Shown: positions 33,079-43,032, counted from the stretch's first letter. The stretch: 64,000 nt of DNA from QHXW01 sp035280425 (GCA_035280425.1 DATEFW010000044.1:216957-280956), one strand, 5' to 3'. Program-made: numbers and translations. Notes: generated by a model not told the origin, from the sequence alone.

Positions 33079-36000
33079 ATGGGTATCATCACCGGGCGCT
33101 TGAAACGAAACGCTTTGGTAGCCGTTTTTATCGCGGTGACCGCGCTGCTCTATAGCGCTGTGGCCTTCGCACAGGAGGGCCTGTCGACTTTACGTGGAAC
33201 CGTCACCGACAAGAGCGGGGCCGTCGTTCCGGGCGCCAGCATTGCCGCGCGCGAAGTGCTCACCAACGTCGTGGCGCGCACGGTAACGACCGATTCTCAA
33301 GGCAACTACGAAATGCCCGGCTTGAAGACCGGAAGATATCAGGTGACCGCTTCGCTTACCGGCTTCAAGAAGTCGGTGGTCGACGATGTTCAGCTAGAGA
33401 GTAATGTCGTCAGGCGTGTCGACGTCACGCTCGAGGTCGGCGAGGTAGCCACCGAAGTGGCAGTGAGCGCGGCCGCGACGGTCATTCAGACTGAGTCAGC
33501 GACGGTCGGCGCCGACTTCAATGCGGCCAAACGGTACTGGGACCTGCCCATCCCGGGCAATGCCTTTTCAGGAACCTATGCAGTTTTGGCCGTTTTGCCG
33601 GACGTCCAGCGTGAGCCGGGCGAATGGGGCAGCCCGAGATTCGCAGGGCAGGGAGGCAACCAGGTCCACGAGGGCCAGGACGGGATTAAAGAGGAAACTC
33701 TGAACAGCCAAACCGTCAATATGGAGTCGGTCGCTGAGGTAAAAGCGGTGTACGTGAACAACTCCGCCGAGTATGCCCGAGTTGGTTACTTCGACACCAT
33801 CAACAAGAGCGGTACCAACCAATTTCACGGTGAAGCCTCCTACTATCACCGAAACTCAGCTCTGGGCGCACGTGGATTTTTCGAAGACCAGAAGACCAAA
33901 GTCATCTACCACACCTTCAACCTCAGCGGCTCGGGTCCAATCATCAAGAACAAAACCTTCATCTACGCACTATGGAATGCTGAGCGTGTTCCCTCGCACT
34001 CCTTCTATCTGAGCAACGTGCCGACCACGCAAATGCGGAACGGCGACTTCTCTCAACTGTTGTCGCTGGACAGCCCGATCACAATCGTTGATCCGCTGAA
34101 TGGCCAGCCTTTTCAGGGAAACATCATTCCCCCAAACCGCCTCAGCAGCGTGGCCCAGAAGACCCAGGATCGTTTCTTCCCTCTTCCGAATCGTGGCGGT
34201 TCGGATGCTCTGGTGAACAACCTGGAGTGGGTGCACTCTTACCCTCAGGACCAATTCCACGCCGATGTGTACTCCATTCGAGTCGACCATAAGCTGAGTG
34301 ACAAAAACTCGTTCTATGGAAGGATTCAGATTTACCTGCCCAAGTATGTTCTGCCGGGGAACTACCCCACAATGGGTTGGACCCGCACCCGGTCGAGTCA
34401 GGCCTGGGCCTTCACTGACACGCATGTTTTTACGCCTGGTCTTCTGAATACATTCACCTTCGGAGGCAACCGGGATGGGATCCAGGACGATGGAAACGTA
34501 GACGGTCATCAGCCGGGTGCCGCTTCGGCTATCGTGGATCTGATCGGACTTCAAGGTGTGAACCAGCAGGGCATAAAAACGCCGGGCGGTTCTCCGGTTT
34601 TCTCCATCGACGGATACAGCGATATTTACGTGCAACCGGGCGGCACCTTCATAGCCAACAAGAACTTCACTTATGCGGATTCCATGACCTGGGCGTTCGG
34701 CAAACACATCCTGAAGTACGGCGGGGAGTTGAGAACTTACGGTGACTTTAACGGACAGGTCGACAATTCGAACTACGGACAATTCACCTACAACGGCTCG
34801 CTCAGCGGCAACGCTTATGCGGACTTCATGCTTGGGCTGCCGCACAGTAGCACCCGGCTGAATCCGCTCATCAACAGAAGACACTCGCAAAAAGAGTTGG
34901 GGATGTTCATCACCGACACGTTTAAAGTGACACCCAAGCTGACTTTTGACTATGGCCTACGCTGGGACCGTTTCAGCTCCACTACCTTCGAAGATGGTTT
35001 GATGTCCAACTGGGACCCCAAGACCGGCAACCTCATCGTGCCTCAAAAGGCGATATCGAAAATCAGCCCTCTGTACCCGAAAAGCATCAATATCGTCGCC
35101 GGAAACCCGGTCCCCAGCCCCAGCCTCCGGAATTTTGTTCCGCGCTTCGGCGTGGCTTACCGGCTCAACGAGAAGACCGTCGTTCGTGGAGGCTATGGTA
35201 TCTTCAACGAGTTTCTCGGTCAATTTGCGCGTGTCCAGGGTGGCGGACCTTTCGCGGTGAGCGAAACGTACTTCAACGGCATCACTAACGGCGTGCCACT
35301 GTTTCAGATGCCAAATCCCTTTCCATCCTCGCTGGTCTCAGCAGATGTGCCTTCACAGAACGCCAGCGGCTATCCTTTGCACACCAGCAATGGCAAGATC
35401 CACCAGTTCAACGTGACTCTCGAGCGCCAGGTGAAAGACATTGGCTTCCGGCTGTCCTACATCGGATCGCGGAACCGTGGGATGAATTATGGAGACGATA
35501 GTCTCGACATTAACCGGCCGATGCCCAGCTTGATCCCGTTTACCGACAGCCGCCGCCTGCTGCCCCAATTCGTCAGCACGTATTACCCGAAATCGAATGG
35601 CCGGGCAAACTACGATTCGCTGAGCTTCAACGCCGAACGCCGTGTGGGATGGGTGACGTTCGACGCGCATTGGACCTGGGCGAACTCCATGGCCGATTAC
35701 CTGAATCTGGACAATCCGTACAGCACGAACCACTGGAACCGCGACTTGATAGCCCGGCACCGCGTGGTGTTCAACTCTGTTTGGGAGCTTCCCTTCGGAA
35801 AGGGGCGACGGTTCATGAACAACGCGTCCCGAGCAGTAGATGAGGTTCTGGGGGGATGGCGATTAGTTTGGGTCACCTATCTGATGACCGGTCAATACTT
35901 CTCCCCATTTTTTGACAACGCCGACCCATCCAACACGAACACCTTTGGCGGCATGCCTGACCGCATCTGTAACGGCAATCTGCCGACCGGGCAGCGTACT

Positions 36001-36321
36001 GTCAACCACTGGTTCGATACCTCCTGCTTCGTGAATCCACCTGCAGGGAGGTTCGGCAATAGCGGCGTCAACATTCTGGAAGGGCCAGGAATGCACGTTC
36101 ACAACGCTACGCTGCTAAAGCGGTTCCAGATCACTGAGAAACTGCATTTTGACCTGATGGCGCTGGTCGGAAACATTTTTAACCATCCCAACTTCCTGGC
36201 TCCGGCTGCTGACATCTCCGTACCGGGAGGCGCCGGCGTGATCAATTCGGTGTACGGATTGTTCGCTGGAGAAAGAGCGGGCCCGCGCATGATGGAAGTG
36301 CGGGGCCGTATCGAGTTTTGA
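33079..36321 (+). CDS. TonB-dependent receptor with carboxypeptidase-regulatory domain (Oar-like)
   Basis: A 1080-residue outer-membrane protein. Order: signal peptide (residues 10-32, ALVAVFIAVTALLYSAVAFA), a carboxypeptidase-regulatory-like beta domain (TLRGTVTDKSGAVVPGASI through GRYQVTASLTGFKK), a plug with VTLEVGEVATEVAV, then a large barrel rich in aromatic strands ending in a terminal Phe (RGRIEF). This is the architecture of acidobacterial Oar-like receptors, thought to import large polymers or oligosaccharides. The ATG at 33079 has a G-rich ribosome-binding site. Its stop is followed 13 bases later by the likely start of the exported deacetylase-like gene, so both may form one unit. 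Confidence 0.9.
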   Translation: MGIITGRLKRNALVAVFIAVTALLYSAVAFAQEGLSTLRGTVTDKSGAVVPGASIAAREVLTNVVARTVTTDSQGNYEMPGLKTGRYQVTASLTGFKKSVVDDVQLESNVVRRVDVTLEVGEVATEVAVSAAATVIQTESATVGADFNAAKRYWDLPIPGNAFSGTYAVLAVLPDVQREPGEWGSPRFAGQGGNQVHEGQDGIKEETLNSQTVNMESVAEVKAVYVNNSAEYARVGYFDTINKSGTNQFHGEASYYHRNSALGARGFFEDQKTKVIYHTFNLSGSGPIIKNKTFIYALWNAERVPSHSFYLSNVPTTQMRNGDFSQLLSLDSPITIVDPLNGQPFQGNIIPPNRLSSVAQKTQDRFFPLPNRGGSDALVNNLEWVHSYPQDQFHADVYSIRVDHKLSDKNSFYGRIQIYLPKYVLPGNYPTMGWTRTRSSQAWAFTDTHVFTPGLLNTFTFGGNRDGIQDDGNVDGHQPGAASAIVDLIGLQGVNQQGIKTPGGSPVFSIDGYSDIYVQPGGTFIANKNFTYADSMTWAFGKHILKYGGELRTYGDFNGQVDNSNYGQFTYNGSLSGNAYADFMLGLPHSSTRLNPLINRRHSQKELGMFITDTFKVTPKLTFDYGLRWDRFSSTTFEDGLMSNWDPKTGNLIVPQKAISKISPLYPKSINIVAGNPVPSPSLRNFVPRFGVAYRLNEKTVVRGGYGIFNEFLGQFARVQGGGPFAVSETYFNGITNGVPLFQMPNPFPSSLVSADVPSQNASGYPLHTSNGKIHQFNVTLERQVKDIGFRLSYIGSRNRGMNYGDDSLDINRPMPSLIPFTDSRRLLPQFVSTYYPKSNGRANYDSLSFNAERRVGWVTFDAHWTWANSMADYLNLDNPYSTNHWNRDLIARHRVVFNSVWELPFGKGRRFMNNASRAVDEVLGGWRLVWVTYLMTGQYFSPFFDNADPSNTNTFGGMPDRICNGNLPTGQRTVNHWFDTSCFVNPPAGRFGNSGVNILEGPGMHVHNATLLKRFQITEKLHFDLMALVGNIFNHPNFLAPAADISVPGGAGVINSVYGLFAGERAGPRMMEVRGRIEF

Positions 36322-36334
36322 CGGAGCTTCGCAA

Positions 36335-38224
36335 CTGACGGCGCGCCGGGCGGCACACTGGTTCGAGCGAACTTGCTGCGGGCTGCTGGTCTGTCTCTCG
36401 CTCGGCGCACAACCCGTCGACAGCTCGTGGTCGCTTAAGCCCTACCGCGTACTGCTGGTCGTTGACCGTTGGGCAGACCCGGCCAGCCAGGTCATCGCCT
36501 CCGATAAGGACTCGTTTCAGCCGGTCGCTGCGCTGCTGAAGGCCTGGTCGGTGCCTTTCGACATCCTTCGGCTGGATCAGCAGGCGTTCAGCGTCGGGTA
36601 TCTGTTTGAACGGTCCGGCCGCCCCCGTTACGGAACGGTTGTGTGGCTGGCGGATGCGGATTCGTATCCCAACAAAAACGTGGCGCGGCTGGCCGAAGCG
36701 TCTGCCGCGGGCTCGAGCCTCATCGCTGTCGCATCGCGCGTGCGCGACCCGGCGCTCGAACAAATCGTAGGACTGAAATTCAAGGAAGCCTACAGCGCCA
36801 CCGACCCGCTCGAGATTGGAGAGGCGCACTTTATCACGCGGGAGATCGCGCGCGAGAGAAGCGCGAACTGGGAGTTCGGCGCGCGCTTATGGGTTGAGCT
36901 GCAAGGCGCACAGGTTTTGCTCCGCCAGGGACGCCATCCCATGCTGACGGTGCGCCAGCCGCGGCCGGACACAGCTGCGGTCTGGATGGCGGCGCCGAGT
37001 TTCGCCGCCCTGCGCGACTCTCCGTACTGGCGCGGCATCTTCTACCGGTCGCTATTGTGGGGTTTGGGCTACCTGGTTCAGCCCGATCAGGATTACGCCC
37101 ATCGCATCCTGCTGATGTGCGACGACTGGGGCGCTGCCGACAAATCGTTTCTCTCTTATTGGCGCTACCAGACGGTGACCGAAGAACTGATGCGCGAGAA
37201 AGTCATCCCGGCGCTGGCGCGACGGAAGGCGGTCGTCTCGGCCAACGTCGTTACAGGCTTCGTCGACCGCAAAACGCAGCGCGTCATTTCACCCTGGACG
37301 CAGAAATTCACCGACGCCTACGGGGTGTTGCAGGACTACACGTCCACGCGGCGTGCGCTCAAGGCGGCTGAAGCCGCGGGCGTTCTGGAGATCGAGAGCC
37401 ACGGCTGGACGCACATGCAGCCGGATCTGGATTCTCCGCCCGGCCCCTGGTGGACGGCTGATCTGGATGGGGAAGCCTCGGCCGGGGGATGGTATGAGGA
37501 GTTCGGCGATACGCGGCGCGGAACCGAGGCGCCGGCGGTCGCGCAGCTCTTTATTCTGAAGCGGTCGCTCGATTATCTGCGCGAAGATTTCGGCGCGCGG
37601 CCGCTTTCGGTGATTATCGGCGGCGGCGCATGGTCCAAGTCGTACGCCAACCACAGCGCCAGGATCGCCGCACAGGCGGGCTTCGGGCTGTTCGACATTA
37701 ATGAACGGTACTTTTACTTGGACCACGACCTCACGCTGGACATGGCGGGGATCTCGACAGGCAAGACGCACGCCTACGACCGCCAGCTCCGGCTCGAGCA
37801 GTGGCCGCCGCATCCCGACGGGCCGATGGTCATCGTCTTCCACGATCGCGACATCTCGCTCCAGCACGATTTTGTCGAGCGTTTTCTCGCTGCCATACCG
37901 GCAGAGATGTCGTTCGTCAGCATGAACCAGTACATCGGAATCCTGCACACCGCCATCGCGGCGCAAGACGGCGAGGGCTGGCAGTTCCAGTTTCGAATCG
38001 TAGATCCCTACGGCGCGTATTTCGCCACGCATGCGTCCAACTGGCGGCTGGTGCTGGCCGATCCGCTTTTAGAGAGAATCCGCAGCGTGCCTGCGGTTAC
38101 GGTCACGTTGGACCGCCGGCCTCCCGCGCGTGTCAGCACGTCGGCGCTCGGTACGCAGCCCCTTATGATCGAGATTCCCCCGGGCACGGGAGAGCACACC
38201 TGGAAGCTAGCGCCGGCTCGGTAG
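36335..38224 (+). CDS. exported polysaccharide-deacetylase-like protein, likely CTG start
   Basis: About 629 residues. The first canonical start in frame is GTG at 36551, but the frame is open back to 36293 and encodes a signal peptide (TCCGLLVCLSLGAQPVDSS) and a conserved-looking YRVLLVVDRWADPASQ. A GGAG at 36323-36326 stands 8 bases before an in-frame CTG at 36335, just behind the receptor's TGA. The N-terminal third resembles a glutamine-amidotransferase-like fold (IASDKDSFQPVAALLKAW). From ILLMCDDWGA the protein resembles NodB-type deacetylases: the early Asp pair, ESHGWTHMQP with its H-x3-H metal motif, and VIIGGGAWSKSYANHSA. Possibly it trims a polymer taken up by the adjacent receptor. 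The 3' end overlaps the next gene by 18 bases. Confidence 0.72.
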   Translation: MTARRAAHWFERTCCGLLVCLSLGAQPVDSSWSLKPYRVLLVVDRWADPASQVIASDKDSFQPVAALLKAWSVPFDILRLDQQAFSVGYLFERSGRPRYGTVVWLADADSYPNKNVARLAEASAAGSSLIAVASRVRDPALEQIVGLKFKEAYSATDPLEIGEAHFITREIARERSANWEFGARLWVELQGAQVLLRQGRHPMLTVRQPRPDTAAVWMAAPSFAALRDSPYWRGIFYRSLLWGLGYLVQPDQDYAHRILLMCDDWGAADKSFLSYWRYQTVTEELMREKVIPALARRKAVVSANVVTGFVDRKTQRVISPWTQKFTDAYGVLQDYTSTRRALKAAEAAGVLEIESHGWTHMQPDLDSPPGPWWTADLDGEASAGGWYEEFGDTRRGTEAPAVAQLFILKRSLDYLREDFGARPLSVIIGGGAWSKSYANHSARIAAQAGFGLFDINERYFYLDHDLTLDMAGISTGKTHAYDRQLRLEQWPPHPDGPMVIVFHDRDISLQHDFVERFLAAIPAEMSFVSMNQYIGILHTAIAAQDGEGWQFQFRIVDPYGAYFATHASNWRLVLADPLLERIRSVPAVTVTLDRRPPARVSTSALGTQPLMIEIPPGTGEHTWKLAPAR

Positions 38225-39970
38225 GATCGCGTGGCCCTCACCCTCGATAATGCTGATTAGTTGATCGGGCCTGCTCACGTCGAATGACTCCTGGTAACCT
38301 TCGGGCCAGGTGACGACAATCTTCTCCATCGGAGCATCCTTAAGCTCGGCGTCCGTCCCAAGACCGAAATGAACGCGGGGATCGTGCGCGCTCAGATAAC
38401 TGCCGTCGGTACCCAAACGCCGCCACAGCGCAGGACGGCCCTTGCGGTAAAGCACGACTTTCGCGCCATGCGCATCGCGATTGGCATGTTTCGCTTCGAG
38501 ACGCGCCTCCAGCCAGTGATTTCGCGAACCAACCTGATTCAACAGCAGCCGCACCGGACCGTTGGCGTTTGTCACGACGATATCTACCGCGCCGTCGTTA
38601 TCGATATCCCCAAAAGCAGCGCCGCGGCCGACCGCCGGAATCTGAAATACAGGACCGGCCTCGGCGGTCACTTCGCGGAATAACTTTCCCTCGTTGTGGA
38701 ACAATTGAGGAGTCTGTCTGTAGGGAAATGGTTTACCCCGCTGGGAATCGATCACCCGAACCTCGCCGTTGGTCATGAACAGATCCAGGCGGCCGTCGTT
38801 ATCGTAGTCGAACCACTGAGTGCCGAAACCGGTAAAGTTAAAAGTAGTATGGCCCAGGCGGTATAAGTTGGTGGCATCTTCAAAATTACCCGTACCGTCG
38901 TTCCGGTACAGGCTGTCCGGTTCGCCGGTCAGGTTTGTGACAAAGATGTCTTCGTCGCCATCATTGTCGAAATCGCCGGCGGTAACGCCCATCCCCGAAA
39001 GGGCTTTGCCATCGGCGCTGTAAGCGGCCCCGGCGATGAGCGCCGTGTCGCGAAAGGTGCCGTCGCGCTGGTTGATCCACAACTGGTTCGGCGTCTTGTC
39101 ATTGGCTACGTAGATATCCGTCCAACCATCGTTGTTGAAGTCGGCGCAAACAACGCCCAGACCGTTGCCGGCGGCTCCGGCGATCCCTGCCTTTTGCGTT
39201 ACGTCTGCGAAGTGCCCGTGCCCGTCGTTGCGATACAGCCGCGACGAAAGCGAAGGATAGTCGTTTGGGCCGCAGTACTCACGCCCGCCCGCATAGTTAT
39301 AACATTTCTTATTGCCTTGAATGGTAAATGCGTTGTAGCGTGTGACAAATAAGTCCAGATACCCGTCGCGATCGTAATCCAGGAAGGCCGCGCTGGCATA
39401 AAAAGACTCCTCGCCGAGCCCTGCGGTTTTAGTTACATCCGTGAAGGTGCCGTTGCCGTTGTTGTGATACAGAATGTTGCGGCCGAAGTTAGTCACGAAG
39501 ATATCGGGGTAGCCGTCATTGTCGTAGTCGCCGACGGCGACGCCCATGCCGTAGGCACCATATCCCGCGACGCCGGCCTGTTCGGTGACATCTACGAAGC
39601 GCAGCCTGCCCGTGGGTATCAGCTCGTTTCGAAACAGACGGTTGCCGGGCCAGTGGTTCCGTGGAGGTGGGAACAGCGCATCCTTCAGCGATTTTGTCTT
39701 GTCCAGAACGGCCCCTTGGAGCAGATAAACGTCAAGGTCACCGTCCCCGTCATAGTCCACCAGCGCAACACCCGAACCCATAATCTCCGGCGGAAAATAC
39801 GATCCGGTTGCACCGATGAAATGGTGAAACTCCAGCCCGGTAGACGCCGCCGCGTCCTCAAAAATGGCGCTGCTCCCAGCGGGGCGAGCGCTGGAATCCG
39901 GCGCCAGGAACCAAGCCGCCGCCACAAGGACGCCGCAACAAGTGAATATGGCTCGCCGCAAGGCGGTCAT
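38207..39970 (-). CDS. CRTAC1-type FG-GAP repeat protein with ASPIC/UnbV domain
   Basis: A 587-residue exported protein: signal peptide, then a seven-bladed propeller of FG-GAP/VCBS repeats with calcium-binding loops such as DYDGDGDLDVYLL, DYDNDGYPDIFVTN, DFNNDGWTDIYVAND and DIDNDGAVDIVVTN, and a C-terminal ASPIC/UnbV domain (residues about 490-570, VHFGLGTDAELKDAPMEKIVV-TWPEG). Such proteins are very numerous in Solibacter-type genomes, next to TPR proteins and TonB-dependent receptors. It overlaps the TPR gene upstream by 4 bases. The function is unknown; extracellular adhesion or complex assembly is possible. Confidence 0.88.
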   Translation of the reverse strand: MTALRRAIFTCCGVLVAAAWFLAPDSSARPAGSSAIFEDAAASTGLEFHHFIGATGSYFPPEIMGSGVALVDYDGDGDLDVYLLQGAVLDKTKSLKDALFPPPRNHWPGNRLFRNELIPTGRLRFVDVTEQAGVAGYGAYGMGVAVGDYDNDGYPDIFVTNFGRNILYHNNGNGTFTDVTKTAGLGEESFYASAAFLDYDRDGYLDLFVTRYNAFTIQGNKKCYNYAGGREYCGPNDYPSLSSRLYRNDGHGHFADVTQKAGIAGAAGNGLGVVCADFNNDGWTDIYVANDKTPNQLWINQRDGTFRDTALIAGAAYSADGKALSGMGVTAGDFDNDGDEDIFVTNLTGEPDSLYRNDGTGNFEDATNLYRLGHTTFNFTGFGTQWFDYDNDGRLDLFMTNGEVRVIDSQRGKPFPYRQTPQLFHNEGKLFREVTAEAGPVFQIPAVGRGAAFGDIDNDGAVDIVVTNANGPVRLLLNQVGSRNHWLEARLEAKHANRDAHGAKVVLYRKGRPALWRRLGTDGSYLSAHDPRVHFGLGTDAELKDAPMEKIVVTWPEGYQESFDVSRPDQLISIIEGEGHAILPSRR

Positions 39971-41490
39971 CGAGCTTTGGTCTCAGCCGACAGCCGATCG
40001 ATATCCAGTTGAAGCTCTGCCGCCAGCGCATCCATCCTTCGCGCCAAACACCGTTGCCGCGCCTCCTGCGCGTAATGTAGGGCCATGCGCAGATTGCCGG
40101 CGCGCTGGTACGCCGCCGCCAGCGCTTGCATGCATACCGGCGTCTTGTCATCTTCCACTTGGATCGTTTCGCGCAGTTCCGCGATGGCTTCGTCTAAGGG
40201 CCCGGTGCGAATCAGGCTTCGCCCCAACAGATAACGCGCTTGCCGGCTTGAGGGTGCATTTTCCACCGCCAGCCGGAAATGATGTTGAGCTTCGCCGATC
40301 CGGCCGCCTTCCTCCAGCACCTGGCCCAATTCCATGTGAGCTTCGGCATAGTTCGGGTTGGCCTCGATGGCTTTGCGAAACTGTTCGGCGGCTTCCGAAC
40401 TCTTATGCTGGCGCGCCAACACTAAGCCCCAGTTGTAGTAAATCTCTGCCCAGCCCGGATCCTGGCTCACCGCTGCTTGAAAATGCTTTTCGGCTTTGTC
40501 CATCAAACCCATCTGGCCGTACATCGCAATCAGGTTTACGTGTGCCATCATAAGCCGGGGATTTACTTCCAGGGCCGATTCAAACTGCGCCGCGGCCTCC
40601 TTCGGCCTGCCTTGCTGCGCCAGCGCAGAGCCTTTGGCGAAATGCGTCATTCCTCCGCGATACAGTGCGTTCACCGCATCCATCCACGGATCCTCGGCCG
40701 GCTGAGAAGCTCCTTTGGCACGCGTGTAGAGATCGAGCTGTTCGCGCGCCTTCGCCTCCTGGCCGGTTTTGCGATACGCCATCGCCAGCGCGTAACGAGC
40801 AGCCGCGTAATTAGGGAAGATGTCGCACGCCCGAATGCACGACGCAATCGCCGCCGCCCATTCGCCGCGCGAGGCCAGCACACGCCCGAGCCCCAGATGC
40901 GCGGCGGCAAAGCGCGGCTGCTGGCGGATAGCTTCCTCAAACAACAACCTGCTCTCGTCCAGATCACCCGACTCAAACAGGAACTGGCCCAGACGAACCA
41001 GCCCCGGAGTGTACCTGGCATCCAGTTTTAGCGCTTGGCGCAGGTGTCCGGCCGCTTCATGATCTTTTCCCAGCCACGCCTCGACATTGCCCAAATAATA
41101 AGACCACCGCGCGGATCGCGGCGCCAGCGTCTGTGCGCGCCGGTAACAGATTGCAGCCCATTCGTACTTCCCGTAGCACTGAAAAATCATCCCCAGCCGA
41201 CCGGTGGCCTCCGCGTCATCCGGCCGTCGGGCCGCTTCCTCGTAAGCCGATCGAATCTGTTCGCCGATCGCCGGCTCGAATTCCTCCCGCTGGATGTCGG
41301 CAAGTGTAATAAGTTCTTCGAGCGAACTACGCGTTTGAGCGGGAATCGAGATAGCCGCTATAACGAGAGCCACTGCTAGCAGAACGACTAGACGGGACTG
41401 ATTTGCGAACCAATGCCGGCATGCATGCATGCGCGAACCCACAAACAGCTCAGTGAATCGGAAGAATCGGAGGGGTGCTCTATCGCTCAT
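39967..41490 (-). CDS. TPR repeat protein, membrane-anchored or exported
   Basis: A 507-residue protein with an N-terminal hydrophobic helix (RLVVLLAVALVIAAISIPAQ, preceded by a basic region, so an anchor or signal). It is followed by at least nine tetratricopeptide repeats, for example AEIYYNWGLVLARQHKSSEA and AEAHMELGQVLEEGGRIGEA, spaced at 34 residues. It precedes and overlaps (ATGA, 4 bases) the CRTAC1 gene, so both are translated together. An alternative start at residue 21 would leave a cleaner signal sequence. The partner is probably the UnbV protein. Confidence 0.88.
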   Translation of the reverse strand: MSDRAPLRFFRFTELFVGSRMHACRHWFANQSRLVVLLAVALVIAAISIPAQTRSSLEELITLADIQREEFEPAIGEQIRSAYEEAARRPDDAEATGRLGMIFQCYGKYEWAAICYRRAQTLAPRSARWSYYLGNVEAWLGKDHEAAGHLRQALKLDARYTPGLVRLGQFLFESGDLDESRLLFEEAIRQQPRFAAAHLGLGRVLASRGEWAAAIASCIRACDIFPNYAAARYALAMAYRKTGQEAKAREQLDLYTRAKGASQPAEDPWMDAVNALYRGGMTHFAKGSALAQQGRPKEAAAQFESALEVNPRLMMAHVNLIAMYGQMGLMDKAEKHFQAAVSQDPGWAEIYYNWGLVLARQHKSSEAAEQFRKAIEANPNYAEAHMELGQVLEEGGRIGEAQHHFRLAVENAPSSRQARYLLGRSLIRTGPLDEAIAELRETIQVEDDKTPVCMQALAAAYQRAGNLRMALHYAQEARQRCLARRMDALAAELQLDIDRLSAETKAR

Positions 41491-42465
41491 GCCGAGCCAT
41501 AGGCCAACATGGCGAACGATGATCGGCCCGGCTCCTGATTATACCGAATTCGGCCTTTATACCTTCGGAGATCTCGCCGTCTTATTGCGTCCTGAGGCTG
41601 TCACCCGCGCCTCCATAGCCCAATCGTGTTTTTGATCCACGCAATCAACGGCAATTAAAGCCGTGGGCTGGTTCCCGCTACGAACGGCTTAGAGGAGAGT
41701 CGAACTGCGTTCAGATGACACCTGAGAATTCGTTTTGGAAAACCCGGTTCACGCCGGTCGAGCCTCTCCGAGAGACGTCACACGTCAGCGAAGCGAAATT
41801 CGTACTCGCGAGACGGCCACCAAGCGTTCAGATTCATTCCCCCTCTTAGTGACGTTCCTCTAGGGACAGCGTCTCCTTGGGCCGTTCCTTTGCACGGGCA
41901 GGTGCAGGCATGACGGTATCCGCTCTCCGACAGCGAATCAACGAAAGATTCGCGTCGAAACCTTCGGTCGAGTTCAGTGTTACTGAATCCTGTTTCAAGT
42001 GTGGGACTTCCTTTCCCCACCGCGACCCGCCCAGCAACGACTTACGTGCGCGGCTGCAGTTACCCTTCACGCGCCTCGGCGCCCGGTGTGCCTGCCTTTG
42101 CCAAGCAGATTTCACCGTCAACGAGTACGTGTCTGGTTTTGCAGTGGCGGTGCCGAACAGCAGGTAGCCCGCCAAACCAGGGAAGGTAGCGCTTGCTTCC
42201 TGGTTTCTCCTCGCGTTCTTGTCAGGTATCCGACTGAGCGCAACTCGATTTAACATTCCCCCGATCTCGCATCTTCTGCCCCTCTATCTCTCGGGCACCG
42301 CTTCGGCGCAGTAGCTGCGCCCGGCGGACGGCGGGCTTCTGCTTTTCCCGGACTCCTCCCCCAAGACAAGCTCGGGTCCCCTTCCAGTAAATGCAGCCCT
42401 GGCCTTGGGAGCAGCGCGCCTCGCGCCCTCCGGGATGTGTGCCCCGACAGACATCGGGAGCAGAA
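41491..42465 (+). other. 975-base stretch nearly without genes before ssb
   Basis: Between the divergent TPR gene and ssb I see no confident gene, RNA or transposon end. The one candidate is the small Cys-containing reading frame listed at 41910-42167. Codon periodicity is not evident elsewhere. The stretch, together with remnants downstream, looks like eroded sequence. Confidence 0.5.
41910..42167 (+). CDS. possible small Cys-rich protein
   Basis: An 85-residue frame starting ATG (MTVSALRQRINERFAS). It carries CFKCG near residue 28 and CACLC near residue 60, which could bind zinc in a ribbon-like arrangement. There is no recognised family and no clear ribosome-binding site. It stands alone 300 bases before ssb on the same strand. 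It may be a chance reading frame. Confidence 0.25.
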   Translation: MTVSALRQRINERFASKPSVEFSVTESCFKCGTSFPHRDPPSNDLRARLQLPFTRLGARCACLCQADFTVNEYVSGFAVAVPNSR

Positions 42466-42867
42466 ATGGAGACCAGAAACATGTACGCAAATCGAGTATC
42501 CCTCACCGGCTTTCTTGGCAAGGACGCCGAAGTCAAAACCACCCGCAACAACCCATCCTTCACCGTGCTTTCACTCGCGACCAAGCGGAGCTGGAAGAAC
42601 CGCGACACCGGAGAACGGCAGTCCGAAACCACCTGGCATCGAATCATCGCCCGGGGAAGGCTGGGCGATTATGCTGCCGGCCTGACCAAGGGTGCGCACC
42701 TGCAGGTCGAAGGTGAGATTCGCACGCGCGAGTACGTCGAAAAGGCCGGCGGCAAGAAGTCGGCCGAGGTGAAGAAGTTTCCCGTGGCCCAGTCAGCAAC
42801 GGGAGTCGCGGTAATGCGGTTCGGACAGAGAACGTACCCTGATATCCACCCTTACCCGGAAGAATGA
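42466..42867 (+). CDS. ssb: single-stranded DNA-binding protein
   Basis: A 133-residue OB-fold protein: MYANRVSLTGFLGKDAEVK, then TWHRIIARGRLGDYAAGLTKG-AHLQVEG, and EGEIRTREY. These are the usual SSB core strands, and the short form is common as an accessory SSB in acidobacteria. After about residue 105 the sequence departs from the family: the final strand (normally similar to FEIRADSILKLDR) is missing and there is no acidic tip. The tail is antisense to a propeller-gene remnant, so the 3' end may be the result of a rearrangement. GGGAG precedes the ATG at 42466; the ATG at 42481 is an alternative. Confidence 0.82.
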   Translation: METRNMYANRVSLTGFLGKDAEVKTTRNNPSFTVLSLATKRSWKNRDTGERQSETTWHRIIARGRLGDYAAGLTKGAHLQVEGEIRTREYVEKAGGKKSAEVKKFPVAQSATGVAVMRFGQRTYPDIHPYPEE

Positions 42868-43032
42868 CCGAACGAAACGTGTGGGCCCACAGTTCCTCCC
42901 CGTTTCCGCATCCAAAGCAAACACGGTTGCTTTAATGCCGGCGACGTAAACCACCATGCGCACACCTTTGACTGTGGAAATATTTGAGACCACAATCGGC
43001 GTTGAAATCCGAAGACCAGGGCACCAGGGCAC
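42868..43032 (-). pseudogene. remnant of a PQQ-type beta-propeller gene
   Basis: The minus strand reads STPIVVSNISTVKGVRMVVY and then VAGIKATVFALDAETGRN, the style of outer-blade repeats in acidobacterial PQQ-like propeller proteins. No start, signal peptide or further blades are present, and the frame ends inside the opposite ssb 3' end. I call it a fragment of a lost exported propeller protein. Confidence 0.6.
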
